Positions 10,501-19,880 are shown, counted from the first letter of the stretch. The stretch is DNA of 64,000 nucleotides from Clostridium brassicae (GCF_026738875.1 NZ_JAPQFJ010000009.1:1-64000); one strand, 5' to 3'. A program made the numbers and translations. The notes: generated by a model not told the origin, from the sequence alone.

Positions 10501-13500
10501 AGGAATTTAAAGTTAGAAGTGAGAACTTTACAGATGAAGAAGAAAAAATACTAAGAAGAATGTCAAGAAAGATATGGGCCTACTTTGAAGATTTTGTGAA
10601 TGAAGAGGAAAACTGGCTAGCACCAGATAATTTTCAGGAAGATCCTTCAAATGGGATTGCATCAAGAACATCTCCTACGAACATAGCTATGGGACTTACA
10701 TCAAATTTAGTAGCTTATGACTTGGGTTATATAGGTATAAAAGAGAATATTGAAAGACTAAAAAATATTTTAGATGGAATGGATAAGTTAAATAAATATG
10801 GAGGACATTTTTATAACTGGTATGATACTAGGACTTTAGAACCGCTTTATCCTAAGTATATTTCAACAGTAGATAGTGGTAATTTGGTAGGATATTTATG
10901 GCTTTTATCAGAAAATTTACATCAATATAAAAATATGTCTTTACTAAATATGAGCATGGTAGATGGTATAAAGGATACCATTTATTTAGCTAATGAAGAA
11001 TTAGAGAAGGTTTCACAATTAAAAGATTTTTATAAAGAATATATAGAAGAAATTGAAACTAGCAAGTTTGATGTTATTTTTTGGAGAAATTTTCTTTTGA
11101 GGATTTTAGGCAAAATTAACCAATTAGAGAATTCAGATAAATGTAATGAGCTTTATTGGAATGGTAAGTTAAAACATTTTGTTAATATGGCTTTAGAAGA
11201 AATAAAAGAATTTTTACCATGGGTAGATTCTATAGATGACAAAAATGACGAAACAAAAGAATTATGTGAAAGTTTAAGTTATTTAGCATCAAAAACTAGA
11301 TTAAATTACTTTCAGTGCGAAGTTGATAATATATTAAAGACTTATCGTAAATTAAAAAAAGAAACAGGGGCACTATTAAAAAGTAGTAAGGATAAAGTAG
11401 AAAAATTATTGTTAGATATTGATGGCGTTAGAAAAAGAGTTAATGCAATAATTAAGGACACAGATTTTAGGATGCTTTATGATAAAAAAAGGGGACTATT
11501 TTCTATAGGTTATGATATTGAGAAAGATAGTCTTGGAAAAAGTTATTATGATTTATTGGCTTCAGAAGCAAGGCAGGCTAGTTTTGTTGCTATAGCAAAG
11601 GGTGATGTTGATCAGAAACACTGGTTTAATCTAGGAAGAGCTATGGCTATAATGGGAAGAAATAAAGGTCTAGTTTCTTGGAGTGGAACTATGTTTGAAT
11701 ATTTAATGCCTTTACTTATTATGAAGTCCTATCCAGGTACATTGCTAGATGTAACATATAAGTCTGTAATAGAAGGTCAAAAAAAATATTGCAGAAGAAA
11801 GAATGTACCATGGGGAATATCGGAATCGGCTTTTAGAAGTTTTGATGTAAGTAAAAATTATCAGTACAAAGCTTTTGGAATACCTGGAATCGGTTTAAAA
11901 AGAGGCCTTAAGAATGAGCTTGTAATATCTCCTTATTCTACACTTATGGCTTTACAAGTAGATTTAAAATCATCATTAGAGAATATAAAAAGACTTATAG
12001 GTGAGGGGTTGGAAGGAAGATATGGATTATATGAAGCTATAGACTATACTAAAGAAAGAATTCCTAAAGATAACAAAAAACCAATAGTTAAATGTTTTAT
12101 GGTTCATCATGAAGGAATGAGTTTAATGGCTTTAGATAATGTATTAAACAAGAATATTTTACAAGAACGGTTTCATAATATTTCTGAAGTAAAGGCTACT
12201 GAACTATTACTTCAAGAAAAAGTTCCAAATAGAATAATATATGAAAGAGAACATAAATTTGAAGCATCAGATAGAAATTATGATAAACAGAATATAATAT
12301 CAAGAAAATATAATACAGCAAAGACTATTATTCCAGAAGTTCATTTATTGTCTAATGGAAGATATTCTTTAATGGTTTCAAATAGTGGAAGTGGATATGG
12401 CAAAAAAGATGATATGACAGTTTATAGGTGGAAAGAAGATGTAACTTTAGATAGTAGCGGTATGTTTTTTTATATAAAGGATGTTAAAAGAAATGAATAT
12501 TTTAGCGCAGCTTATGAACCGTGTAAAACAGAAGGAGATAGGTATGAAGTTATTTTCTCATTAGATAAAGCAGAATTTAAAAGAGAAGATAAAGAATTTT
12601 CAACTTATATGGAAATTGCAGTATCTAATGAGGAAGATGCTGAATTGAGAAGAATTTCTATTACAAACCATGGAGGAGAGGATAAGATAATAGAAATAAC
12701 TAGCTATTGTGAAATAACTTTAGCTCCATTAAATGCAGATATAGTTCATCCATCTTTTAGTAATCTTTTTATTAGAACAGAATTTGTTTCAAATCCTGAG
12801 TGTATAATTGGAAATAGAAGACCAAGAGCTAAAGGACAAAATAAACCTTTTGTAGTTCAAACTGTTATTGTAGAAGGAAATGAAATAGGAAATGTACAGT
12901 ATGAAACTAGTAGAGTTAATTTTATAGGAAGGGGAAAAAGTCTATCATCCCCAACGTCTATGGAAGGAGATACTCCTTTGCAAAATACAACAGGAGCAGT
13001 ACTTGATCCTATAATAAGTATAAGGAAGAGAATCAAAATAGAACCTGGTAAGACATGTGTAATTGCTTATACTACAGCAGTTACTGACTCTAGAGAAAAT
13101 GCTATTGAAATCTCAAATAAGTATAGAGATATAAATAATGTTAATAGAGTATTTGAACTAGCTTTAACACAAAATACAGTAGATATGCAATATTTAGGCA
13201 TAAAATCTCCACAAGCTAACCTTTACCAAGTAATGGCGTCTAGAATATTATTCTTAAGCCCATTATGCGAAAGGCGTGCTCAATATATAATGAATGTAAA
13301 AAGAGGGCAGCAAGATTTATGGAAGTATGGAATTTCAGGAGATTTACCTATTGTCCTCGTTGTTATAAAGGAAGAGAAACATAAAGAAGCAGTAAGACAA
13401 ATGTTAAATGCTCATGAATTTTGGAGTATAAAAGGGTTAAAAGTTGATTTAGTAATATTAAATTTACAAGAAACAGCTTATACTCAACCTTTACAAGATT

Positions 13501-16145
13501 CTATAAGAGATATTATTGCAACAAGTCATGCTAGGGATAGACAAAATAAACCTGGTGGAATATTTTTATATAACAAAGCTACTATGGAAAAAGAAGATAT
13601 TGAGTTATTGTTAGCTATTTCTAGATTAGTTATAGAAGGAGATAACGGACTTGTTGTAAGTCAGGTAAAATTAGATTGTAAAGAAAATATAGATATTGAA
13701 GAACTTCCTGTTTTAGAGAAAGAATATAAATATAAACCTTACAAATTCCCTATGAATAAGCTTGAGTATTTTAATGAATTTGGTGGATTTGACTTAGAAG
13801 AAGATAAGTATGTGATAAGTATAAAAGGAGAAAAGAATACTCCTGCCCCTTGGATAAATGTTATAGCTAATAAAAATTTTGGTTTTCACGTATCTGAGAA
13901 TGGATCAGCTTATACGTGGTATAAAAACAGTAGAGAAAATAAAATCACAACTTGGTCAAACGATTGGATAAGCGATCCAGCTTCAGAAATAGCTTATCTA
14001 AGAGATGAAGAAACAGGAGATGTATGGACAATTACACCAAAACCTATAAGAGATGATGAGGAATATATAATTGAGCATGGATTTGGATATTCCAATTTTA
14101 AACATTATTATAATGGAATAATTGGAGAAATGGCTATGTTTGTTCCAAAAGAAGAGAATGTTAAATTATGCAAAGTTACTTTGAAAAATAATTCTGATGA
14201 AGATAGACATCTTTCGCTAACTTATTATGCACAAGTTGTATTAGGAGTTGTACCACAGCATACGTATACTCATATAGTAACTTCTATAAATAAAGATAAA
14301 AAATATATTTGGGCTCAAAATCCCTATAGCCAAAATTTTGGAGATTTATATGCCTATTTAAAAATTATAGGTGGCGAAGATGAGAACTTTACAGGTAATA
14401 GAAAGGAATTTATAGGAAGAGGCAATAGTATAGAAAATCCAGAAGCTTTAAAGAAAGTTTCGCTTTCTAATACTTCAGGTGGAGGTTACGATCCATGTCT
14501 TTGTGAAAATACAAAGTTTACAATAAAACAGGGAGAAGAAAAAACACTTTTAATTCTTTTAGGTGAAGATGATAGTTTAGATAAAGTAGAAGAAATAATT
14601 TTAAAATATGAAAATATAAGTAGTGCAGAAAATGAGCTTAAGAATGTTAAAGAATATTGGAGAAATTTACTTCATACTATTAAAGTTAAGACACCTAATA
14701 AACCAATGGATATATTGTTAAATGGATGGCTTTTATATCAGACTATAGTATGTAGAATTTGGGCAAGGAGTGCTTTTTATCAATCAGGTGGTGCATATGG
14801 ATTTAGAGATCAGCTTCAAGATATGATGGCAGTAGCATATGTAGATCCATCAATGACTAGAGAGCATATAAAATATAGTGCTTCTAGGCAATTCTTAGAA
14901 GGAGATGTTCAGCATTGGTGGCATCCAGGAGTTGATAGTGGTATAAGAACTAGATTTTCTGATGATTTGTTGTGGCTTCCATATGTTACAGCAGATTATA
15001 TAAATAGAACTGGAGATTATAGTATACTTGATGAAGAAGCTTATTATTTAGAAGATAGGCCTTTAGAGGAAGGTGAAGATGAAAGATATACTATATCAAA
15101 ACGCTCAGATACAAAAGGATCTATTTATGAGCATTGCATAAAAGCAATAGAAAGAGGATTAAAATTTGGACCTCATAATATACCATTAATGGGATCAGGT
15201 GACTGGAATGATGGTATGAGTGAAGTAGGTAATAAAGGAAAAGGTGAAAGTGTATGGTTAGGATGGTTTTTATATAGTATATTAGATAATTTTGAAGGTA
15301 TATGTAAATGGAAACAAGATTCTTCTAAAGCTGAAAGGTATACTGAAATGAAAGAGTTTATAAGAGAAAATCTTGAGGAGAATGCATGGGATGGAAGTTG
15401 GTATAGGAGAGCTTATTTTGATGATGGTACTCCATTAGGATCAATAGAAAATGATGAATGTCAAATAGATTCATTATCACAATCATGGGCTATTATATCA
15501 AAAGCAGGCAATGAAAATAGAGTTAAAGATGCTATGAATGCATTAGAAAAATATCTAATAAAAGAAGATATAGGTATGGTATTTTTACTTACGCCTCCTT
15601 TTGATAATGGTAGAGAAGAACCTGGATATATAAAGGGATATGTCCCAGGAGTACGTGAAAATGGAGGGCAATATACTCATGCATCAACTTGGGTAGTTTT
15701 AGCTATGACAGAATTAGGTTATGGAGATAAAGCATTAAAAGTATATAATATGTTAAATCCAATAAACCATACAAAATCCTACTATGAATGTGAAAGATAT
15801 AAAGTAGAACCTTATGTAATGACAGCAGATGTATATGGGAGAGAACCTCATATTGGAAGGGGAGGTTGGAGTTGGTATACAGGTACTTCGGGATGGATGT
15901 ATAGAGTTGGTATTGAAGGAATATTGGGATTAAAATTTAAAGGCGAAAAAGGCTTTACTGTAGAACCATGTATACCTAGTGACTGGAAAGAGTTCGAGAT
16001 TGAGTACACTAAAGGAGAGTGTAAATATATTATAAAAGTTATAAAAGGTAATACTAATAAGGTTAAAATTGATGGAAAAGAGTTGTTAGACAAAATAATT
16101 CCATACTTTGAGTCTGGAACTTATGAGGTGGAAATTACAATATAA
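7536..16145 (+). CDS. Cyclic beta-1,2-glucan synthase-like protein (GT84-GH189-GH94)
   Basis: Giant membrane enzyme of 2869 residues, close in size to Brucella Cgs and rhizobial NdvB. Order seen: soluble N-terminus; membrane helices near 426-480; a glycosyltransferase domain about 500-800 with DSDTVLPRD at 641 and HRWVRGDWQLIPW near 788; further helices near 825-990; a middle domain with ASEARQASF and MVHHEGMSLMA that corresponds to the cyclisation domain; then beta-sandwich modules and a GH94-like (alpha/alpha)6 domain with GSGDWNDGM near 2555. Known family role: polymerise UDP-glucose to beta-1,2-glucan, cyclise it and set chain length. A homologue from the Gram-positive Thermoanaerobacter has been studied. 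The true start is the ATG at 7536, with AAAGGAG 8 bases upstream; the GTG at 7527 overlaps that site. Single-gene unit. The product in this organism is inferred. Confidence 0.88.
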   Translation: MQYILLVIAIVIIVLQYILFYENSEKDENILYDFPVIDINKEELDKHALDISNNSSNEKRASSRRKLIKSLDKSYENIIKGYEYIEDNAKYKKDVPPAAEWLLDNLYLIEKEYKHIKYNMPNKYYKHLPVISKGMMKGYPRIYHIAVELVSHTDGRIDEDTVERFIKAYQSNTILSSGELWALPIMLRIALIQNIGNITQNIVFSQEEKRRADHISNRLIDALGDNRIEEEMENLVKEDVKFTVHFTERLLKILRDNGIDTQSVYEWIDEKLEIEETNTEKVINLEHQKQAKFQFSIGNSINSIREIEALNWRESFEKLSVVENVLRKDPAQIYPKMDFESRDYYRHMIEILSKKIKKPESFIAKKAIECAEEAEEIKGEEYRKHVGYYIFDDGLECLKKKSEFYKKGICTFKENIKKNAVLYYIGTIVFFTILIMSIFMSLSYFNDSERQLWRYIIAAIVLLIPCSEIVISILNWSVNHLIDPDFIPKLELINGIGEENRTIVVIPTIINNSKKAKELVENMEVYFLANSDENLYFALLSDFKDGKSKEEEGDKEVVETALKEIRKLNEKYAQNRDDIFYFFSRYRQYNEKEEIWLGWERKRGKLMEFNKLIRGDENTSYDVISGDIKELKKSKYIITLDSDTVLPRDSARKLIGAMAHVLNVPHIEKNRKRVYRGYGLMQPRIGVSTISANKTLFSKIFSGETGIDIYTTAVSDVYQDLFKEGIFTGKGIYHIDNFNYMIDEEIPENSILSHDLIEGEYTRCALVTDIQLIDGYPAYYNASSKRLHRWVRGDWQLIPWLRNKESLKPLSKFKMLDNLRRSLIAPAIIILIALSFNILPDGTDKWIIAAILALITPLLFDVTETVTSPVRGLNLSGQINNRKIALEQVFLIFCFLPYRAYLMIDAIVRTLYRLYISKKNLLEWQTAADAEAKSGKEIKDYVMAMWQGSLISVAILILAFLKSLNSGLLMMPSCILWFISPYIAYYISKEFKVRSENFTDEEEKILRRMSRKIWAYFEDFVNEEENWLAPDNFQEDPSNGIASRTSPTNIAMGLTSNLVAYDLGYIGIKENIERLKNILDGMDKLNKYGGHFYNWYDTRTLEPLYPKYISTVDSGNLVGYLWLLSENLHQYKNMSLLNMSMVDGIKDTIYLANEELEKVSQLKDFYKEYIEEIETSKFDVIFWRNFLLRILGKINQLENSDKCNELYWNGKLKHFVNMALEEIKEFLPWVDSIDDKNDETKELCESLSYLASKTRLNYFQCEVDNILKTYRKLKKETGALLKSSKDKVEKLLLDIDGVRKRVNAIIKDTDFRMLYDKKRGLFSIGYDIEKDSLGKSYYDLLASEARQASFVAIAKGDVDQKHWFNLGRAMAIMGRNKGLVSWSGTMFEYLMPLLIMKSYPGTLLDVTYKSVIEGQKKYCRRKNVPWGISESAFRSFDVSKNYQYKAFGIPGIGLKRGLKNELVISPYSTLMALQVDLKSSLENIKRLIGEGLEGRYGLYEAIDYTKERIPKDNKKPIVKCFMVHHEGMSLMALDNVLNKNILQERFHNISEVKATELLLQEKVPNRIIYEREHKFEASDRNYDKQNIISRKYNTAKTIIPEVHLLSNGRYSLMVSNSGSGYGKKDDMTVYRWKEDVTLDSSGMFFYIKDVKRNEYFSAAYEPCKTEGDRYEVIFSLDKAEFKREDKEFSTYMEIAVSNEEDAELRRISITNHGGEDKIIEITSYCEITLAPLNADIVHPSFSNLFIRTEFVSNPECIIGNRRPRAKGQNKPFVVQTVIVEGNEIGNVQYETSRVNFIGRGKSLSSPTSMEGDTPLQNTTGAVLDPIISIRKRIKIEPGKTCVIAYTTAVTDSRENAIEISNKYRDINNVNRVFELALTQNTVDMQYLGIKSPQANLYQVMASRILFLSPLCERRAQYIMNVKRGQQDLWKYGISGDLPIVLVVIKEEKHKEAVRQMLNAHEFWSIKGLKVDLVILNLQETAYTQPLQDSIRDIIATSHARDRQNKPGGIFLYNKATMEKEDIELLLAISRLVIEGDNGLVVSQVKLDCKENIDIEELPVLEKEYKYKPYKFPMNKLEYFNEFGGFDLEEDKYVISIKGEKNTPAPWINVIANKNFGFHVSENGSAYTWYKNSRENKITTWSNDWISDPASEIAYLRDEETGDVWTITPKPIRDDEEYIIEHGFGYSNFKHYYNGIIGEMAMFVPKEENVKLCKVTLKNNSDEDRHLSLTYYAQVVLGVVPQHTYTHIVTSINKDKKYIWAQNPYSQNFGDLYAYLKIIGGEDENFTGNRKEFIGRGNSIENPEALKKVSLSNTSGGGYDPCLCENTKFTIKQGEEKTLLILLGEDDSLDKVEEIILKYENISSAENELKNVKEYWRNLLHTIKVKTPNKPMDILLNGWLLYQTIVCRIWARSAFYQSGGAYGFRDQLQDMMAVAYVDPSMTREHIKYSASRQFLEGDVQHWWHPGVDSGIRTRFSDDLLWLPYVTADYINRTGDYSILDEEAYYLEDRPLEEGEDERYTISKRSDTKGSIYEHCIKAIERGLKFGPHNIPLMGSGDWNDGMSEVGNKGKGESVWLGWFLYSILDNFEGICKWKQDSSKAERYTEMKEFIRENLEENAWDGSWYRRAYFDDGTPLGSIENDECQIDSLSQSWAIISKAGNENRVKDAMNALEKYLIKEDIGMVFLLTPPFDNGREEPGYIKGYVPGVRENGGQYTHASTWVVLAMTELGYGDKALKVYNMLNPINHTKSYYECERYKVEPYVMTADVYGREPHIGRGGWSWYTGTSGWMYRVGIEGILGLKFKGEKGFTVEPCIPSDWKEFEIEYTKGECKYIIKVIKGNTNKVKIDGKELLDKIIPYFESGTYEVEITI

Positions 16146-16203
16146 TAATGTTGCGACGTAATATTAGAGTAGAGACTAGTGAACAGAGAATAAAGAATAG
16201 TAG

Positions 16204-16618
16204 AGGATGATTTTCCTCCTAAAGTTAGAAAATCTTACAACTAAGTAAAAAATAAGAGCATAATGAAAAATTAATTTTTCATTATGCTCTTTGTAGTTAG
16301 TCTAAATAAAGGAGCTAATAAGCTCTTAAAAGCGGTATCTGGTGGAAACATTACTAAATTTTAAATTAAGCATTTTTATTTATAGTATATTCTACATAAT
16401 AAAATAAATGTTAAGCCGTAGGCTGTAATAAGCTTTAATATTAAAGTAATATTATTGATATTGAGAATATAGATAGATTTATGTACTTTAAAATACTATT
16501 TATATCAGTACAGTATTATATATTATAAACCTTTTAATTTTAAATACTGATAGTTTGTTTTAAAATACTTTCTATTTAGTTTTAAGATTTTCTGACATAA
16601 GGAAGAAAATCATCCTTT
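16204..16618. repeat. Inverted-repeat-bounded element (MITE-like?)
   Basis: Left arm 16204-16243 (AGGATGATTTTCCTCCT...) and right arm 16577-16618 are inverted copies over about 42 bp with few mismatches. The 330 bp between them has no ORF and contains the terminator of the upstream gene. No transposase. It could be a miniature inverted-repeat element or a decayed mobile element. Confidence 0.6.
16254..16293 (+). terminator. Terminator after the glucan synthase gene
   Basis: Stem AAGAGCATAATGAAAAA paired with its complement over a 3-5 base loop, ending in a short T-run. Confidence 0.8.
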
Positions 16619-16676
16619 AGGCTTCCTATCTCTCCCCAATATACATTTTAAACTGTATTATTCATGAAAAATCAAG

Positions 16677-16951
16677 GCATAGGAATAAGGTTTTCTTATA
16701 TATGTAGTTAGTCAATTAAACTTTGAAGTAGCAACTAGAAATACTTAAGGTGTAGGTTTCTAAAAATGCGTAATTGTCGGAACGGACTCCGACAGCCGAG
16801 CTGGGGAATGGACTCCCCATAGCGAGGGTAGCATTTTTAGAATAATACACCTTTAGTATTTCTTTGCCTTCTGAAGGTTTAATGGATAACTACATATATT
16901 TAGAAAAACCTATTTCTATGCCGTTACTCATTCCGTTGTAATATTATTCTA
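16677..16951 (-). repeat. Nested-palindrome element, copy A
   Basis: About 275 bp, homologous throughout to copy B at 46375-46648 in inverse orientation. The ends form an imperfect terminal inverted repeat of about 37 bp (GGCATAGAAATAGG-type). Further inward the arms pair again (CTAAAAATGC/GCATTTTTAG). The core has two tight hairpins with six-base loops: TGTCGGA/TCCGACA (16775-16794) and TGGGGA/TCCCCA (16802-16819). In the trpS sense direction it starts at the trpS stop codon. The two copies differ by compensatory changes in the stems, so the folded form appears to be conserved. Confidence 0.85.
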
Positions 16952-17953
16952 GCGCGGAATAAATCCTATTTTCTTTTGAACTTTTCTAAGAGTTTTATTA
17001 GCGATGTAATTTGCTTTTTCTGCTCCAGTCTTATATATATTTTCAAGGTAAGTTTTATCTGAAATTAAGTCATTAACTTTTTTTTGAATTGGCTCTAATT
17101 CAGAAACTATTGCTTCTGCAACATCATTTTTAAACTGAGCATATCCCTGACCTTCATAATCTTTTTCTATTTTTTCAAAAGATTTACCAGTAATTACATT
17201 TAGTATAGTCATTAAATTCTTTATTCCTGGTTGATCATCAGAGTATTTAACTATACCGATACTATCGGTAACAGTTCTGCTTATTTTTTTTCTAATAACT
17301 TCTGGTGGATCCATAATTAAAATATAAGAATTAGGATTATCAGAAGACTTAGACATTTTTTTACTAGGGTCCTGTAAGTCCATAATTTTTGCTCCTGCTT
17401 CAGGAATGTATGGATCAGGAATCTTGAAAGTAGGGCTATATGCATTGTTAAATCTTTCAGCTATATCACGAGTTATTTCTAGGTGTTGTTTTTGGTCTAC
17501 ACCTACAGGAACTAAATCAGCTTGATATAACAAAATGTCTGCAGCCATTAATACAGGGTAATTGAAAAGACCAGCACTTATATGGTTACCATATCTTTGT
17601 GATTTGTCTTTATATTGAGTCATTCTACCTAATTCACCCATATATGTATTACAGTTTAAAAGCCATCCAAGTTCGCTGTGAGCAGGTACATGAGATTGAA
17701 TAAATAATGTGTTTCTATCAGGATCAATTCCTGCAGCTATATATATAGATAAAAGTTCTAGAGTCCTTCTTCTTAAATTTTTAGGTTCTTGTTTTACAGT
17801 TATAGCATGTAAATCAACTATACAAAAATAACAATCATATTCATCTTGAAGTTTTACCCAGTTTTTTAATGCTCCTAAGTAGTTTCCTAAAGTAAGATTT
17901 CCAGATGGTTGTATCCCACTAAAAATTACTTGTTTTGATTCTTGTTGTTCCAT
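16949..17953 (-). CDS. trpS: Tryptophan-tRNA ligase
   Basis: Class I aminoacyl-tRNA synthetase charging tRNA-Trp, 334 residues, normal length. Seen: PSGNLTLGNYLGA near the N-terminus (HIGH-equivalent TLGN), the GVDQKQHLE tract and KKMSKSSDN (KMSKS loop). The start has AGGAGGT 6 bases upstream. It is preceded by a Trp-specific T-box and its stop codon abuts palindrome element A, which may serve as its 3' end. Confidence 0.97.
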   Translation of the reverse strand: MEQQESKQVIFSGIQPSGNLTLGNYLGALKNWVKLQDEYDCYFCIVDLHAITVKQEPKNLRRRTLELLSIYIAAGIDPDRNTLFIQSHVPAHSELGWLLNCNTYMGELGRMTQYKDKSQRYGNHISAGLFNYPVLMAADILLYQADLVPVGVDQKQHLEITRDIAERFNNAYSPTFKIPDPYIPEAGAKIMDLQDPSKKMSKSSDNPNSYILIMDPPEVIRKKISRTVTDSIGIVKYSDDQPGIKNLMTILNVITGKSFEKIEKDYEGQGYAQFKNDVAEAIVSELEPIQKKVNDLISDKTYLENIYKTGAEKANYIANKTLRKVQKKIGFIPR

Positions 17954-18090
17954 AAGAATACCTCCTATTTTATTTTCAAATTTTCCATATCTGTCTTATC
18001 TATGATATTTGATAATGGATTAATGAAACTCATATTCATATATTTAAATGAATAAGCGATTTACATAAAGTTAAAAAGTTGATTTGTTGT

Positions 18091-18129
18091 CTAAGCTTCA
18101 GATGGAGTAAAACCATTTGCGAAGCTTAG
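18091..18129. other. Hairpin between trpS T-box and trpS
   Basis: CTAAGCTTC/GAAGCTTAG with an inner ATGG/CCAT pairing and an A-rich loop. It lies in the trpS leader downstream of the T-box terminator. There is no T-run, so its role is unclear. Confidence 0.5.
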
Positions 18130-18154
18130 AATATTTTTATTAAAATTAATATTA

Positions 18155-18440
18155 AAAAATAAACACCCTATACAACATTATTGTTGCATAGGGCGTATTA
18201 TATACGCGGTACCACCTAATTTTGAAAAACAAAGGTTTTTCCTCATTAAAGACACTAAATTCGTATCTTGCCTTTATAACATAAGGCTAACGTGTAAAGC
18301 TACTTAAAGTTCACTTTCAATCTCCAAGATCCATTCAGCTTAATCATAATTGTTGTATTTCCACCATCTACAACTCTCTGAAAATCTGTTTTAAAGCCTA
18401 CTTACTTCTCTTCATTGATTAATCTTCTATTTTTACATCT
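18155..18440 (-). promoter_or_regulatory. T-box leader, Trp specific, for trpS
   Basis: On the minus strand: AGAGAAGTA start, Stem I, AGAGAGTTG, then GCTGAA-TGG-ATC with specifier codon TGG (18333-18331), the antiterminator box AGGTGGTACCGCG (18217-18205) and a terminator stem ACGCCCTATGCAACA/TGTTGTATAGGGTGT (18164-18195) with a T-run. Uncharged tRNA-Trp should permit trpS read-through. Confidence 0.95.
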
Positions 18441-18655
18441 AATATATGCTTATTATAAATTTTTGTCAAGATTAATTTTATAAGTAGTGCAAAATGAAAC
18501 TTAAACATAGTTATGTAAGTTTGTAATTATATAATTTTATTAATTTATAAATTGTTGAAGAGATACCATTGAAAAAATCATTTAAAAATCTATAATTATT
18601 TTATTATTTAGTGGAATACTATGAAGGATTGATAATATAGGAGGTACTAATTATT

Positions 18656-18883
18656 ATGAAAAAAAACAAACAAAGAAATTCTAATGAACTAAATCAAAAT
18701 TCAAGTTTATATGGACCTAATGAAAGGGGGTATTTAGAAGAAAAACCTAAAATTATAAAAGCACATTCTCAGGTAGATTATACAGAACTTCCTGATCCTG
18801 TGAGAGATCCTATTGTTTCAAATGATATATCTAATGCAGAATTTGATTATACATACAATGGAGGAGATGATATTTTAGGATAA
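18656..18883 (+). CDS. Small hydrophilic protein of unknown function
   Basis: 75 residues, not recognised. Basic, Asn/Gln-rich N-terminus (KKNKQRNSNELNQNSS), then an acidic, Pro-containing C-terminal half rich in Asp and Tyr. No Cys, signal peptide or membrane segment, so it is probably cytosolic and partly disordered. An AGGAGGT site lies 9 bases before ATG, a good initiation signal, and a hairpin follows the stop. Short charged proteins of this kind are often sporulation products in clostridia, but nothing in the sequence proves this. Confidence 0.65.
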   Translation: MKKNKQRNSNELNQNSSLYGPNERGYLEEKPKIIKAHSQVDYTELPDPVRDPIVSNDISNAEFDYTYNGGDDILG

Positions 18884-18907
18884 TGTTGTATTTTACAACA
18901 TTATCCT
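18877..18907. terminator. Hairpin between convergent genes
   Basis: AGGATAATGTTGTA/TACAACATTATCCT with a 3-base loop, overlapping the stop of the small protein gene. The T-run is weak on +. On - it follows the HAD gene. Confidence 0.65.
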
Positions 18908-18918
18908 TATAATGAATC

Positions 18919-19815
18919 TTATTCTTGTAGTATAAACTTATTTATAACATGAGCGACTCCATCTTCTTCATTTGAAAGAGTTACATAATCAGCAATACTT
19001 TTTACTTCTGGAAATGCATTCCCCATGGCAACACCTAAACCGGCATATTGTAACATGTGAATGTCATTTCCTGAGTCTCCTATGCATATAATATCTTCTT
19101 TTTTTATACCGAGTTTTTCTGCAAGAGAAGCTACGCCTGTTCCTTTATTTACGTTTTTATTTAATATTTCTAATGTATTTGAAGTAGGTTTTAGTACAGT
19201 GAATTTTTTATACAATTCTTTAGGCAGGTTTTCTTTATTAGAAAACAGACTATCATTTTTATTGGATAAACTAATATTTTGTAAGTCATATTTAAGATCT
19301 ACTTTTTTATATTTTAGTATATTTTTCAGCCTATTTATAAAGCTCTCAGTTTCATTAATGAAAGCAATTCTATTTATAGGGATACTCTCATCTAAATTTT
19401 CAAAATCAACTACTTTTACAGGCATATTTGTCATATAGGCTTCAACTTCAGTAGTGAAATTAAAGGATGGAGTTAGAAAATTGTTATGAGTTACGGCATT
19501 CAAATTTATATTTAATTCCTTTGAAAGGTTATATAGATAATTAACTTCATCAAAAGATAAGTTGTTTTCAGATATTATTTCTCCAGAAGCGCATTGAACT
19601 AATGCTCCACTGCAAGATACAATATAAGTGTTTTTATTGTTTAAGTCTAAAAAGTTTAGTGCTTCGCTAACACCTTGAACAGGCCTTCCTGTAGATAAAA
19701 CAATCTTAACACCTTTTTCTTTAGCTTTTTGTATTGCTTCATAGGTTACATGAGATATACTTTTATCTTTTCGTAATAATGTACCGTCCATATCGATAGC
19801 TATCATTCTATACAT
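18919..19815 (-). CDS. Cof-type HAD-IIB phosphatase
   Basis: 298-residue haloacid dehalogenase-like phosphatase. Motif I DMDGTLL with nucleophile Asp is near residue 8, motif II LSTGRP near 41, and motif IV GDSGNDIHML near 248; the C2B cap lies between. Family members dephosphorylate sugar phosphates or flavin and nucleotide intermediates in the cytosol. Strong GGGGAGG site before ATG. It is the second gene of a tandem pair with a close paralogue upstream. Substrate unknown. Confidence 0.92.
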   Translation of the reverse strand: MYRMIAIDMDGTLLRKDKSISHVTYEAIQKAKEKGVKIVLSTGRPVQGVSEALNFLDLNNKNTYIVSCSGALVQCASGEIISENNLSFDEVNYLYNLSKELNINLNAVTHNNFLTPSFNFTTEVEAYMTNMPVKVVDFENLDESIPINRIAFINETESFINRLKNILKYKKVDLKYDLQNISLSNKNDSLFSNKENLPKELYKKFTVLKPTSNTLEILNKNVNKGTGVASLAEKLGIKKEDIICIGDSGNDIHMLQYAGLGVAMGNAFPEVKSIADYVTLSNEEDGVAHVINKFILQE

Positions 19816-19880
19816 TTTTTACCTCCCCACATAGAATATTCCCATTTTAATAGAGATACTATTTTATGTTTTGTTTGAAA

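Larger units (their letters stand above)
16146..16948. other. 800-bp intergenic region packed with palindromes
   Basis: No coding region is supported. It holds the terminator of the glucan synthase gene, an inverted repeat of about 42 bp bracketing 16204-16618, and a complete nested-palindrome element (16677-16951), all annotated separately. Confidence 0.8.

Noticed and set aside
16146-16948. Decayed insertion sequence with transposase
   Set aside because: Inverted repeats are present but no transposase fragment in any frame.
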